A DNA stretch of 64,000 nt. Origin: CAWIUB01 sp963839175 (lineage in GTDB: Bacteria > Actinomycetota > Actinomycetes > Mycobacteriales > Jatrophihabitantaceae). Positions 26,740 through 35,134 of the stretch are shown here, one piece after another. A model generated the notes under the pieces. The model was not told the DNA's origin, did no database searches, and saw only the letters and a list, made by a program, of their open reading frames with translations. The stretch spans positions 1-64,000 of the forward strand of contig CAWIUB010000045.1 in the NCBI GenBank assembly GCA_963839175.1. The letters are read 5' to 3'. A program made the translations under genes and the position numbers. Each line of letters opens with the position of its first letter. Position 1 is the stretch's first letter.

Positions 26740-27851
26740 GCCGCCACTTCTTCCACCTCGGCCTCGGTGGGCGCGGCGAGGGCTTTGCCCACGTTGCGTT
26801 GCTGGCGGACCAGCGCTGCACGCCTTACGAGTTCGTAAGCGATAACGACCGAGAGCACCACGACTCCCTGCGTAATCTGCACGATCTCCTTCGGGATGTT
26901 GTTGATGTCGAGGATCTGCGCCGACTGATCGAGGAACGCCCACAGGAGCGAAGCGAACGCGATACCGACCGGGTTGTTGCGGCCGAGTAGCGCGATCGCG
27001 ATCCCGGTGAAGCCGAGTCCGGTCTGGAAAGTTATCGACGAGTAGGAATGCGAGTCCCCGAGCAAGGCAGGCATGCCGACCAAACCGGCCGTCGCACCCG
27101 ACAGCAGAAGGGTGATCACGATCATCCGATTGACGTTCACGCCGCTGGCCTGCGCCGCCGAGCTCGACCGGCCGGTCGCCCGTAGGTCGAAGCCGAAACG
27201 CGTGCGGTTGATGATCACATGGAACAGCACGCCTATCGCCACGGCGAGCAATATGAGCCCATACACCTTCCCACCGGACGATGGGATGAGGTTCAGGCCG
27301 CCCACCCAGCCCGACTTCGGGATCGGCTTGGTGGTGATGTCGTTGGCGCCGACCCGGACGCCGAGATTGCTCGGTCGCATCAGGTAGGCGATGAGCCCGG
27401 TGGCCACGAAGTTGAGCATGATTGTGGAGATCACTTCGCTGACCCCGCGGGTCACCTTGAGCAGCGCCACCAAGCCCGCCCAGCACGCGCCGACGAGCAT
27501 CGCGACCAGGATGATCGCGACCTGCCGCAAGCCCGTGGGTAGCGCGACGGAGCCGCCGAACGCGGCTGCCAGCATCGCCGCGAGCCGGTACTGGCCGTCG
27601 ACGCCAATGTTGAACAGGTTCATCCGGAAGCCGATGGCCACGGCGATCGCGGACAGGTAGTACACGCAGGCGCTGTTGAGGATGGTCAGCTCGCTGGAGG
27701 CCTGCGTGCCGTAGTCCCACATCTGCGAGATCACCAACGACGGGCTGTCGCCGCGCGCGTACAGGATGAGCGAGGTGATCACCGCCGCGAACAGTGCGGC
27801 TACGGCGGCGGCGATGACGTTCAGCGCGAGCCGGGTAAGTCTGTCCTTCAC
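26736..27851 (-). CDS. ABC transporter permease, BMP/nucleoside type (first)
   Basis: A 371-residue permease with about nine hydrophobic helices, of the same family as its downstream neighbour but with the NupP/YufP-like layout (IGFRMNLFNIGVDGQYRLAAM, ATGRSSSAAQASGVNVNR). It probably forms a heteromeric channel with the second permease. The GTG start at 27851 overlaps the ATPase stop by 4 bp. Confidence 0.92.
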   Translation of the reverse strand: MKDRLTRLALNVIAAAVAALFAAVITSLILYARGDSPSLVISQMWDYGTQASSELTILNSACVYYLSAIAVAIGFRMNLFNIGVDGQYRLAAMLAAAFGGSVALPTGLRQVAIILVAMLVGACWAGLVALLKVTRGVSEVISTIMLNFVATGLIAYLMRPSNLGVRVGANDITTKPIPKSGWVGGLNLIPSSGGKVYGLILLAVAIGVLFHVIINRTRFGFDLRATGRSSSAAQASGVNVNRMIVITLLLSGATAGLVGMPALLGDSHSYSSITFQTGLGFTGIAIALLGRNNPVGIAFASLLWAFLDQSAQILDINNIPKEIVQITQGVVVLSVVIAYELVRRAALVRQQRNVGKALAAPTEAEVEEVAA

Positions 27852-29359
27852 GCTCCCCTCCCCTCCACGACCGACCCTGCGCCGGTCATCGCGGCGCCGA
27901 GTTGCTCAGGGGTGACGGTATGCGGGTCGACCTCCTCGACCAGCCGGCCGCGCAGGATCACGTTGAGCGTGTCCGACATCCCGATCAGCTCGTCGAGATC
28001 CGCAGAGATAAGCAGCACGGCGAGCCCCGCCGCCCGCGCGTTGCGCAGCTGATCCCAGATCGCCGCCTGGGCCCCGACGTCGACGCCGCGCGTCGGATGT
28101 GACGCGATCAGCACCGTAGGTGCGCCGCTCATCTCGCGCCCGACGATGAACTTCTGTTGATTGCCACCAGACAGTGACGCCGCGGTGACATCGATACCCG
28201 GCGTGCGCACATCGAATTCCCCGACCATTCGGCGGGTATCCGCCTTGGCGCCCGCCCGGTCAATCCACGGGCCACGGGCGTTCGGGCGTTCGGTCTGATG
28301 ACCGAGCATCCGGTTCTCCCACAATGGCGCCTCCAAGAGCAGGCCGTGGCGATGACGGTCCTCGGGGACGTAAGCGATGCCGACCTCGCGCCGCTGGCGA
28401 GTGTGCCACCGCGAGATGTCCCTGTCGCCGAGCATCAGGCGACCCGACTCGATGGGCCGGATGCCCATGATCGCTTCGACGAGCTCGGCCTGCCCGTTGC
28501 CTTCGACGCCGGCCAACCCGACGATCTCGCCCTTGTGGATGACGAAGCTGACGTCGTCCACGACCGGCCTGCCGTCCAGCGAGCGCACGGTCAGGTGCTC
28601 GACCGTGAGCTCCGCGGTGTCGGTGACGGTCGATTCGCGCAGCTCGGGCACGGGCAACTCGCTGCCGACCATCAGCTCGGCGAGCTGGCGAGCAGACACC
28701 TCGCTCGGACTCACCGTGCGTACCGTTGTGCCCCGGCGGATCACAGTGATCTCGTCGGCGACAGCCAGTACCTCGTCGAGTTTGTGTGAGATGAACAGCA
28801 CGGTAAGGCCCTCGGCCTTGAGCTCGCGCAGGTTGGCGAACAGCTCGTCCACCTCCTGCGGCACGAGCACTGCCGTCGGCTCGTCCAGAATCAAGATTTG
28901 TGCGCCGCGGTAGAGCACCTTGCAGATCTCGACACGCTGCCGATGGCCGACGCCGAGGTTCTCGACCAGCTCGTCCGGATCGATGTCTAGGCCGTAGGAC
29001 TCAGAAAGCTGGCGTATCTTCGCCCGCGCCGCGGCCACGTCCAGGACGCCGCCCCGCGTCGGCTCGCTGCCCAGAACGATGTTCTCCATGACGGTGAAGT
29101 TGTCGGCGAGCATGAAGTGCTGGTGCACCATGCCGATCCCGGCGGCGATGGCGTCCGAGGGCGAGGAGAACACGACCTGTCTGCCGTCGACGATGATCGT
29201 TCCCTCGTCCGGCTTGTGCATGCCGTAGAGGATGTTCATCAACGTCGACTTGCCCGCACCGTTCTCCCCGACGATCGCGTGCACGTGGCCGCGCTGCACC
29301 ACGATGTCGATGTCGTGGTTGGCCACGACGCCGGGGAAGCGCTTGGTGATGCCATGCAA
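27848..29359 (-). CDS. ABC transporter ATPase with two nucleotide-binding domains, BMP/nucleoside type
   Basis: A 503-residue double ATPase of the RbsA/NupO kind. The first domain has Walker A GENGAGKST near residue 32, the Q-loop region MVHQHFML, and LGVGHRQRVEICK with DEPTAVL. The second domain has GVEGNGQAELVE, SLSGGNQQKFIVGRE and an ASHPTRGVD block typical of this family. The first domain has complete Walker motifs; the second is degenerate in its P-loop, as is usual. The only conventional start is TTG 29359, but the frame stays coding-like for about 17 more codons upstream without ATG, GTG or TTG, so the real start is uncertain. Confidence 0.92.
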   Translation of the reverse strand: MHGITKRFPGVVANHDIDIVVQRGHVHAIVGENGAGKSTLMNILYGMHKPDEGTIIVDGRQVVFSSPSDAIAAGIGMVHQHFMLADNFTVMENIVLGSEPTRGGVLDVAAARAKIRQLSESYGLDIDPDELVENLGVGHRQRVEICKVLYRGAQILILDEPTAVLVPQEVDELFANLRELKAEGLTVLFISHKLDEVLAVADEITVIRRGTTVRTVSPSEVSARQLAELMVGSELPVPELRESTVTDTAELTVEHLTVRSLDGRPVVDDVSFVIHKGEIVGLAGVEGNGQAELVEAIMGIRPIESGRLMLGDRDISRWHTRQRREVGIAYVPEDRHRHGLLLEAPLWENRMLGHQTERPNARGPWIDRAGAKADTRRMVGEFDVRTPGIDVTAASLSGGNQQKFIVGREMSGAPTVLIASHPTRGVDVGAQAAIWDQLRNARAAGLAVLLISADLDELIGMSDTLNVILRGRLVEEVDPHTVTPEQLGAAMTGAGSVVEGRGA

Positions 29360-29540
29360 CTCGACCGCCGCGGCAGCTGTGGGCCCGGAGACGGCGGGCT
29401 GGTCTGCGGCAGCGATGGCGCACGCTCCTGGGTGCGGCGGACGGACGACGTCTGAGAACGAAAGGGCCCGGAGAGCACGGTATACCGCACTCCCCGGGCA
29501 GCGGGCCGTTCCCGGCTACGTATCGCGGCCGGGCGGGTCG

Positions 29541-30599
29541 CTACGGCGTCGTCGGAACCGTAATGGTCCCCGCGATGATCTTGGCCTTGAAGTCGTCGAT
29601 CTTCGCCTTGTACGGATCGATGATCGGGTTGGACGTCGCGTAGCCTACGCCGTTGTCCTTCAGGCTGAACCGGGTGAAGCCGGGCTTGAACTGGCCCTTC
29701 GAGTCCTGCTCGATGAAATTGAAGACCGCGGTGTCGACACCCTTCAGCGCCGAGGTCAGGATCAGGCTCTTCTCGTCAGCTGGCGCGGTCTGGTACTGGT
29801 CGGAGTCGACGCCGATCGCCAGCTTGTTCTTCTCCTTCGCAGCCTGGAACAGGCCACTTCCAGAACCGCCGGCCGCGTGGTAGACGACGTCCGCACCGTT
29901 GTCGTACTGGCCCTCGGCGATGACCTTGCCCTTGGCCGGGTCGTTGAAGCCGCTGAAGTCAGGGGCCTGCGAGATGTACGAGACCTGCACCTTCACCGAG
30001 GGGTCGACCGCCTTGACACCCGCCTGGTATCCGGCTTGGAACTTCTGGATCAGGGGGGTCTGCACACCACCGATGAAGCCCACCTTCTTCGTCTTGGTCG
30101 CCAGCGCCGCGGCGACGCCGACCAGGAAGGAGCTCTCGTTCTCAGTGAACACCAGGCCCTCGACGTTGCTGGCTTTGATGCTGTTGTCGTCGATGATCGC
30201 AAAGTTGATCTTCGGGAACTTCGGCGCGACCTTGCCCAGCGCGGTGGCGTAAGCAAAGCCGATGGCGAGGATGGGGTTGTAGCCGGACGTTGCGAGCAGC
30301 GTTAGCCGGTCGGCCTTCTGCTGATCGTTCTCGCCCTGGACAGCGGAGAGCTCCTTGGTCTCGATGTTCAGGTCGGTCTTCGCCTTCTGCAGACCCGCCG
30401 CAGCCAAGTCGTTGAACGACTTGTCGCCGCGGCCACCAACGTCGTACGCCAGCCCCACCTTGACGGTCTTCTTGGCGGCGCTGCTCGACGCGCTAGCCCC
30501 ACCCCCAGCACCGTTGTTCTTGCTGCTGCTGCAGCCCGCCAGGACCAGGGCGGCGGCCACCGCAACCGCTCCCAGCCTCACGCCACGCGATCCCCGCAA
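29541..30599 (-). CDS. BMP-family nucleoside-binding lipoprotein
   Basis: A 352-residue substrate-binding lipoprotein of the ABC importer. The signal peptide ends in the lipobox VLAGCSSS near residue 22. The mature protein starts with a Ser/Ala/Gly linker and then VKVGLAYDVGGRGDKSFND, the BMP/Med signature. It later has HAAGGSGSGLFQAAKE, seen in nucleoside-binding members. The start TTG 30599 is preferred because GAGGGGAG lies 7 bases upstream; 30659 would put 20 residues before the signal peptide. It is the first gene of the transporter array, 181 bp ahead of the ATPase gene. Confidence 0.92.
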   Translation of the reverse strand: MRGSRGVRLGAVAVAAALVLAGCSSSKNNGAGGGASASSSAAKKTVKVGLAYDVGGRGDKSFNDLAAAGLQKAKTDLNIETKELSAVQGENDQQKADRLTLLATSGYNPILAIGFAYATALGKVAPKFPKINFAIIDDNSIKASNVEGLVFTENESSFLVGVAAALATKTKKVGFIGGVQTPLIQKFQAGYQAGVKAVDPSVKVQVSYISQAPDFSGFNDPAKGKVIAEGQYDNGADVVYHAAGGSGSGLFQAAKEKNKLAIGVDSDQYQTAPADEKSLILTSALKGVDTAVFNFIEQDSKGQFKPGFTRFSLKDNGVGYATSNPIIDPYKAKIDDFKAKIIAGTITVPTTP

Positions 30600-30788
30600 G
30601 ATCGTTCTCCCCTCGACTAATGTATCGGTGCCTGTCGCGGCCACCGTAGTGTGAAGCAACGCTAGCCCCGCGCATGGTCCCTGGTGCCACCGGCGACCTG
30701 GTCGTCATCTGATCGTTGTACCCGGCTGCTAGCGACCCGTCCGGATCTTGATATGCGTGGTCTGCCTGGGCCACGCCCACGTATCAAC

Positions 30789-30834
30789 GTCCACAGATGC
30801 GGGCCTGTGGACAACCCACACTCCCATCCACAGC
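30789..30834. promoter_or_regulatory. Cluster of DnaA-box-like TCCACA motifs
   Basis: TGTGGACAA at 30806-30814 is the exact reverse complement of TTGTCCACA, the DnaA box sequence known in high-GC actinobacteria. Two half-sites with TCCACAG lie at 30790-30796 and 30827-30833. All three are within 46 bp upstream of the AbiEi/DUF559-like gene. No dnaA, dnaN or AT-rich unwinding region is present, so this is not a replication origin. Confidence 0.4.
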
Positions 30835-30883
30835 TCTGCGCGCACCACCGTTTCTGGGGTCCGGCCTCGGAGAGCATCGAAGC

Positions 30884-31762
30884 GTGCTCACCCGGCCCGC
30901 GCAGACCGCTCGCAACCTCGTCCACGACGCACCAGACGCGGTATTCACCCGGTCGCAGCTTCTCCAGCTCGGCTGCAGCCCGGCGCAGCTGGTCGCCGCC
31001 CTCGATGCCGGCCGCTGGCAGCGGTGGGGCCGGGCGATCGTCGCCCACAACGGGCCACCGACACGTGACCAAGCGTGGCAGGCAGCGCTGGTCAACTGCG
31101 GACCGCGTGCCGCGCTCACCTCGTTCACGGCCCTTGAGTCGCTCGGGCTGGCCGGGTGGACGCGTGCGGAGATCCACGTGCTTGCTCCGGCGGGCGTGCC
31201 GCAGCCTCGGGTTCCCGGGTTGGCGATCCGTCTGCACCGCTGCGCCTCGTGGAACCGGGTGGAGCTTCACCCAGCACGTGGCTGTCATCGACTCGCGGCG
31301 GCAGCGGTCGTGGCCGCGAGCTCGTTCGGCTCGGCCCGTCCGGCCTGTGGGTTGTTCGCGGCGACCGTCCAGCAGCGGCTCGCGCGACCCGCCGAGCTGC
31401 GCGCGGCTGTCGTCGCGGCCTCGCGCACCCGGCACCGGCATGCGCTGCTCGCCGCGGTCGACGACATCGCGATGGGCGCCCAAGCCCTGAGCGAGATCGA
31501 CTTCGCCCGGCTCTGCAGGCGCCATCGGCTGCCCCAGCCCGTGCTGCAGCAGGTGCGCGTCGAGCCCAGCGGCCGTCGTCGATATCTCGACGCTGAATGG
31601 CAGCTATCCGGCGGGCGGCTTATCGCCGTCGAGGTTGACGGGGCGGTACATCTCGCGCCTCGGCTTTGGTTCGCGGACCAGCTGCGCCAGAACGAGTTGG
31701 CGATCGCGGGCACCACGGTGTTGCGCTACCCGAGCGTGGTCGTCCGCGAAGAGGGGGACTAG
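30884..31762 (+). CDS. AbiEi/DUF559-like protein
   Basis: A 292-residue protein. The N-terminal half has a winged-helix-like block (DAVFTRSQLLQLGCSPAQLVAALDAGRWQRWGRAIVAHN) of the kind annotated as AbiEi antitoxin N-terminal domain. The C-terminal part has a restriction-like fold pattern, RYLDAEWQ then IAVEVDGAVH and LRYPSVVV, with the D...ExD arrangement of DUF559/Vsr-like nucleases. Such two-part proteins are common in actinobacteria, often in many copies, and lack an AbiEii partner, as here. GTG 30884 is chosen because GGAGAG lies upstream. Role unknown. Confidence 0.7.
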   Translation: MLTRPAQTARNLVHDAPDAVFTRSQLLQLGCSPAQLVAALDAGRWQRWGRAIVAHNGPPTRDQAWQAALVNCGPRAALTSFTALESLGLAGWTRAEIHVLAPAGVPQPRVPGLAIRLHRCASWNRVELHPARGCHRLAAAAVVAASSFGSARPACGLFAATVQQRLARPAELRAAVVAASRTRHRHALLAAVDDIAMGAQALSEIDFARLCRRHRLPQPVLQQVRVEPSGRRRYLDAEWQLSGGRLIAVEVDGAVHLAPRLWFADQLRQNELAIAGTTVLRYPSVVVREEGD

Positions 31763-31805
31763 TGGCCGATCAGCTGCGCCGAGCGTTGCTGCCGGCCTGA
31801 GCGAC

Positions 31806-31847
31806 CTTGATATGTATGAACGGTCTGGGCAGCGCATGGATATCAAG
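31806..31847. terminator. Imperfect hairpin between convergent genes
   Basis: Arms CTTGATAT (31806-31813) and ATATCAAG (31840-31847) are perfectly complementary and extend inward with one mismatch and one wobble. The hairpin lies between the convergent AbiEi-like gene and glpD, where a two-way terminator would be expected, but there is no T tract. Its right arm is also part of the 13-bp inverted repeat described for 30742-31852. Confidence 0.35.
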
Positions 31848-31894
31848 ATCCGCCGAAGCAGGGCCGCCGGGCTGCGGGCGACTGCGGTCCGGGC

Positions 31895-33607
31895 TCAGAC
31901 GACGGGGACGATGTCGGGAGCGTCCAGGCGGGCGGCGTCGGCGGCCGCGTCGTCCGGCTGGTCCTGCGACAGCCGCTCGGCGTGGACACGGGCGAGGTAG
32001 TGCTCGACCTCGCGATCCCGCTGACGGGAATCCCAGCCGAGTGGGCCGGCCATCAGCGAGGCCACCACGGGCGCAGCCTCGACGCCGCGGTCCCAGGACT
32101 CGATGGAGATCCGGGTGCGCCGGGCGAGCACGTCCTCTAAGTGCCGCGCTCCCTCGTGCGTCACCGCGTACACGGCCTCGACGCGCAGGTAGTCGTCCGC
32201 GCCAGGCAGCGGCGTGGCCAGCGACGGGTCGGCGGCTACCAGGTCGAGCAGCTCGTGCACCAGCGAGCCGTACCGGCCCAGCAGGTGCTCGACTCGGACC
32301 ACGTGCAGGCCGGCCGAGGTGGCGACCGCATGGCGTTGGTTCCACAGCGCCGTGAAGCCGTCGGCGCCCACCAGCGGGATGCGGTCCGTGCACGATGCCG
32401 GGACACGGGAGTCCATGCCACGCGCCACCTCGTCGACCGCGTCGGCGGCCATCACGCGGTAGGTGGTGTACTTGCCGCCCGCGACCACCACGAGACCCGG
32501 TACCGGGTGGTTGACGACATGCTCGCGCGACAGCTCGGACGTGTCGTCCGACTCGCCGTGCAGCAGCGGCCGCAACCCCGCGTACACGCCCTCGACGTCC
32601 TCGCGGGTCAGTGGCGAGGCGAGCACCTCGTTCGCGTGGTCGAGCAGGTAGTCGATGTCGCGTGAACTGGCCGCCGGGTGAGCCTTGTCCAGCGCCCACT
32701 CGGTGTCGGTCGTGCCGAGGATCCAGTGCCGCCCCCAGGGGATCACCAGCAGCACGGACCTCTCGGTGCGCAGGATCACGCCCGTCGAGGACTGCAGCCG
32801 GTCGCGCGGCACCACCAGATGGATGCCTTTGGACGCTCGCACGTGGATCTGCCCGCGGGTGTCGGCCAGGCTCTGGGTGTCGTCGGTCCAGACACCGGTC
32901 GCGTTGATGACCTGCTTGGCCCGTACCGACAGCTCGCGCCCGGTTTCCAGGTCGACCATCCGCGCGCCGGTGACGCGTTCGCCCTGCCGTTCGAAACCGG
33001 TGACCGGCATTCGGTTGGCGGCGAGGGCCCCGTAGCCCACCGCCGTGCGCACCAGCATCATGGTGTGCCGCGCGTCGTCGACCTGAGCGTCCCAGTACTG
33101 CACGGCGCCGGTCAGCGCGGACTTCTTCAGGCAGGGCGCCTCCCGCAGCGCCCGACGACGGCTCAGGTGGCGGTGGTGCGGCAGCCCTCGGGACTCGTCG
33201 CTCACCGAGCTCATGGCGTCATAAAGCATGACGCCGGCGCCGACGTACGGGCGCTCCCACAGGTGATGCTGCAGTGGGTACAGGAACGACACCGGGCGCA
33301 CGAGGTGCGGCGCCAGGCGCTGCAGCAGCAGGCCACGCTCGCGCACCGCCTCACGCACCAGCCCGAAGTCGAGCATCTCCAGGTACCGAATGCCGCCGTG
33401 GATCAGCTTGCTGGACCGGCTCGAGGTGCCGCTAGCCCAGTCGCGCTGATCGACGATCGCGGTCGACAACCCGCGCGTGACGGCATCCAGGGCCGCCCCG
33501 GCGCCGACGACGCCGCCGCCCACGACCAGGACGTCCAGCTCCTCCGGGCCCGCCATCTGGGCCACCGCCTCGGCGCGTGCCTGCGGCGACAAGGCAGCAC
33601 CTAGCAC
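31895..33607 (-). CDS. glpD: Aerobic glycerol-3-phosphate dehydrogenase
   Basis: A 570-residue FAD enzyme that oxidises glycerol 3-phosphate to dihydroxyacetone phosphate and passes electrons to quinone at the membrane. The FAD site GGGVVGAGAALDAVTRGL lies near residue 30, followed by SSRSSKLIHGGIRYLE. GTTDTEW and VVVAGGKYTTYR are further family motifs, and the C-terminal DAO_C domain is present. The start GTG 33607 follows AAGGAA at 8 bases. It lies 12 bp after glpK, giving a glycerol catabolic pair. Confidence 0.95.
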   Translation of the reverse strand: MLGAALSPQARAEAVAQMAGPEELDVLVVGGGVVGAGAALDAVTRGLSTAIVDQRDWASGTSSRSSKLIHGGIRYLEMLDFGLVREAVRERGLLLQRLAPHLVRPVSFLYPLQHHLWERPYVGAGVMLYDAMSSVSDESRGLPHHRHLSRRRALREAPCLKKSALTGAVQYWDAQVDDARHTMMLVRTAVGYGALAANRMPVTGFERQGERVTGARMVDLETGRELSVRAKQVINATGVWTDDTQSLADTRGQIHVRASKGIHLVVPRDRLQSSTGVILRTERSVLLVIPWGRHWILGTTDTEWALDKAHPAASSRDIDYLLDHANEVLASPLTREDVEGVYAGLRPLLHGESDDTSELSREHVVNHPVPGLVVVAGGKYTTYRVMAADAVDEVARGMDSRVPASCTDRIPLVGADGFTALWNQRHAVATSAGLHVVRVEHLLGRYGSLVHELLDLVAADPSLATPLPGADDYLRVEAVYAVTHEGARHLEDVLARRTRISIESWDRGVEAAPVVASLMAGPLGWDSRQRDREVEHYLARVHAERLSQDQPDDAAADAARLDAPDIVPVV

Positions 33608-33619
33608 GGCTCGTTCCTT

Positions 33620-35134
33620 TCAGGAGATGTCGACCCAGTCCAGTGTGCGCTGCACGGCTTTCTGCCAGCCGGCATACCCCCGCGCCCGTGTCGCCTCGTC
33701 CCATTCCGGCGTCCAACGGCGGCCCTCCCGCCAATTGGCGCGCAGCTCGTCGGGGCCCGACCAGAAGCCGACGGCGAGCCCCGCTGCGTACGCCGCGCCC
33801 AGCGCGGTCGTCTCCGCGACCACCGGACGGCTGACCGGCACGCCCAGGATGTCGGCCTGCAGCTGCATGCACAGCTCGTTAGCGGTCACTCCGCCGTCGA
33901 CGCGCAGCACGTCCAGCCGCAGGCCCGCGTCCCGGGTCATTGCCTCGGCGACGTCACGGGTCTGATAGCAGATCGCCTCCAGCGTCGCACGTGCCAGGTG
34001 CGCCTTGGTGTTGAACCGCGACAGCCCGACGATCGCCCCGCGGGCGTCGCTGCGCCAGTACGGCGCGAACAGCCCGGAGAACGCCGGCACGAAGTAGATC
34101 CCGCCGTTGTCGTCGACCTGCCGGGCGAGCGTCTCGACCTGCCCGGCGCCCGAGATGATGCCGAGCTGGTCGCGCAGCCACTGCACCGCCGACCCGGTGA
34201 CGGCGATCGAACCCTCCAGCGCATAGACCGGGCGAGCCGCACCGAACTGGTACGCCACCGTGGTCAGCAGGCCGTGGGTGCTGCGCACCAGCTCCTCACC
34301 CGTGTTGAGCAGCAGGAAATTGCCAGTGCCGTAGGTGTTCTTCGCCTCGCCAGGCTGAAAACAGGCCTGTCCGACGACGGCCGCGTGCTGGTCGCCGAGG
34401 ATGCCGGTGAGCGGCACACCGGCGACCACGCCCGGATGCGTCAACCGCCCGAATGAAGAGGGGTCTGCCGATGGGCGGATCGCCGGCAGCATGGCGGCAG
34501 GGATCTCGAGGAAGCCGAGCAGCTCGTCCTCCCAGTCCAGCGTCTCGAGGTTCATCAGCATGGTCCGGCTGGCGTTGGTGACGTCCGTGACATGGACGCC
34601 GCCGCGCGCACCACCGGTCAGGTTCCATGTCAGCCAGCTGTCGATCGTGCCGAACAGCGCCGCGCCCCGATCTGCATCCGCCCGAACACCGTCGACGTTG
34701 CGCAGGATCCACTGCAGCTTGCCGCCGGAGAAGTAGGTGGCGGGCGGCAGGCCGGCCTTGTGCCGGATCACGTCACCGCGGCCGTCCTGCTCCAGCGCGT
34801 GCGCGATGGCAGCGGTGCGGGTGTCCTGCCAGACGATCGCGTTGCAGTAAGGGCGCCCGGTGGACTTGTTCCAGACGACGGTGGTCTCACGCTGATTCGT
34901 GATGCCGAGCGCTGCCAGGTCGGTGGCGGCCAGCCCGGCGCGGTTGAGCGCGGTCTGGATCACCGCGCTGGTGCGTTCCCAGATCTCGATCGGGTTGTGC
35001 TCGACCCACCCGGCCCGCGGCAGGATCTGCTCGTGCTCGAGTTGATGCCTGCCGATCTCGGTGCCACCGTGATCGAAGATCAGGAATCGGGTGCTGGTCG
35101 TCCCCTGGTCGACCGCCCCGACGAAGTCAGCCAC
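33620..35134 (-). CDS. glpK: Glycerol kinase
   Basis: A 504-residue FGGY kinase that phosphorylates glycerol. The N-terminus has GAVDQGTTSTRFLIFD, then WVEHNPIEIW, the substrate block NQRETTVVWNKSTGRPY and the C-terminal LRVDGGVTANELCMQ. The GTG start at 35134 overlaps the YihY stop by 8 bp, so glpK is at the tail of a long unidirectional chain that begins with the CorC-like gene. No glpF facilitator is in the window. Confidence 0.95.
   Translation of the reverse strand: MADFVGAVDQGTTSTRFLIFDHGGTEIGRHQLEHEQILPRAGWVEHNPIEIWERTSAVIQTALNRAGLAATDLAALGITNQRETTVVWNKSTGRPYCNAIVWQDTRTAAIAHALEQDGRGDVIRHKAGLPPATYFSGGKLQWILRNVDGVRADADRGAALFGTIDSWLTWNLTGGARGGVHVTDVTNASRTMLMNLETLDWEDELLGFLEIPAAMLPAIRPSADPSSFGRLTHPGVVAGVPLTGILGDQHAAVVGQACFQPGEAKNTYGTGNFLLLNTGEELVRSTHGLLTTVAYQFGAARPVYALEGSIAVTGSAVQWLRDQLGIISGAGQVETLARQVDDNGGIYFVPAFSGLFAPYWRSDARGAIVGLSRFNTKAHLARATLEAICYQTRDVAEAMTRDAGLRLDVLRVDGGVTANELCMQLQADILGVPVSRPVVAETTALGAAYAAGLAVGFWSGPDELRANWREGRRWTPEWDEATRARGYAGWQKAVQRTLDWVDIS

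Larger units (their letters stand above)
30742..31852 (+). mobile_element. Possible small element: AbiEi/DUF559-like gene between 13-bp inverted repeats
   Basis: The 13-mer CGGATCTTGATAT at 30742-30754 recurs in inverted orientation at 31840-31852, and the match continues loosely inward (TG, then CTG). The two copies enclose one gene at 30884-31762. A related CTTGATAT block also lies at 31806-31813, making a hairpin with the right repeat. The repeats could be ends of a small non-autonomous unit or two copies of a regulatory hairpin. No target duplication is evident. Confidence 0.35.

Noticed and set aside
25468..27720. 750-residue fused permease
   Set aside because: The first 327 residues are an out-of-frame reading of the first permease gene; the true start at 26739 overlaps that gene's stop by 4 bp.
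29001..29423. Separate 140-residue gene upstream of the transporter ATPase
   Set aside because: It has a ribosome-binding-like AGGAG and GTG, but the rest is a shifted reading of the ATPase N-terminal domain.
30789..30834. Replication origin
   Set aside because: DnaA-box-like motifs are present, but dnaA, dnaN, gyrase genes and an AT-rich unwinding element are all missing.
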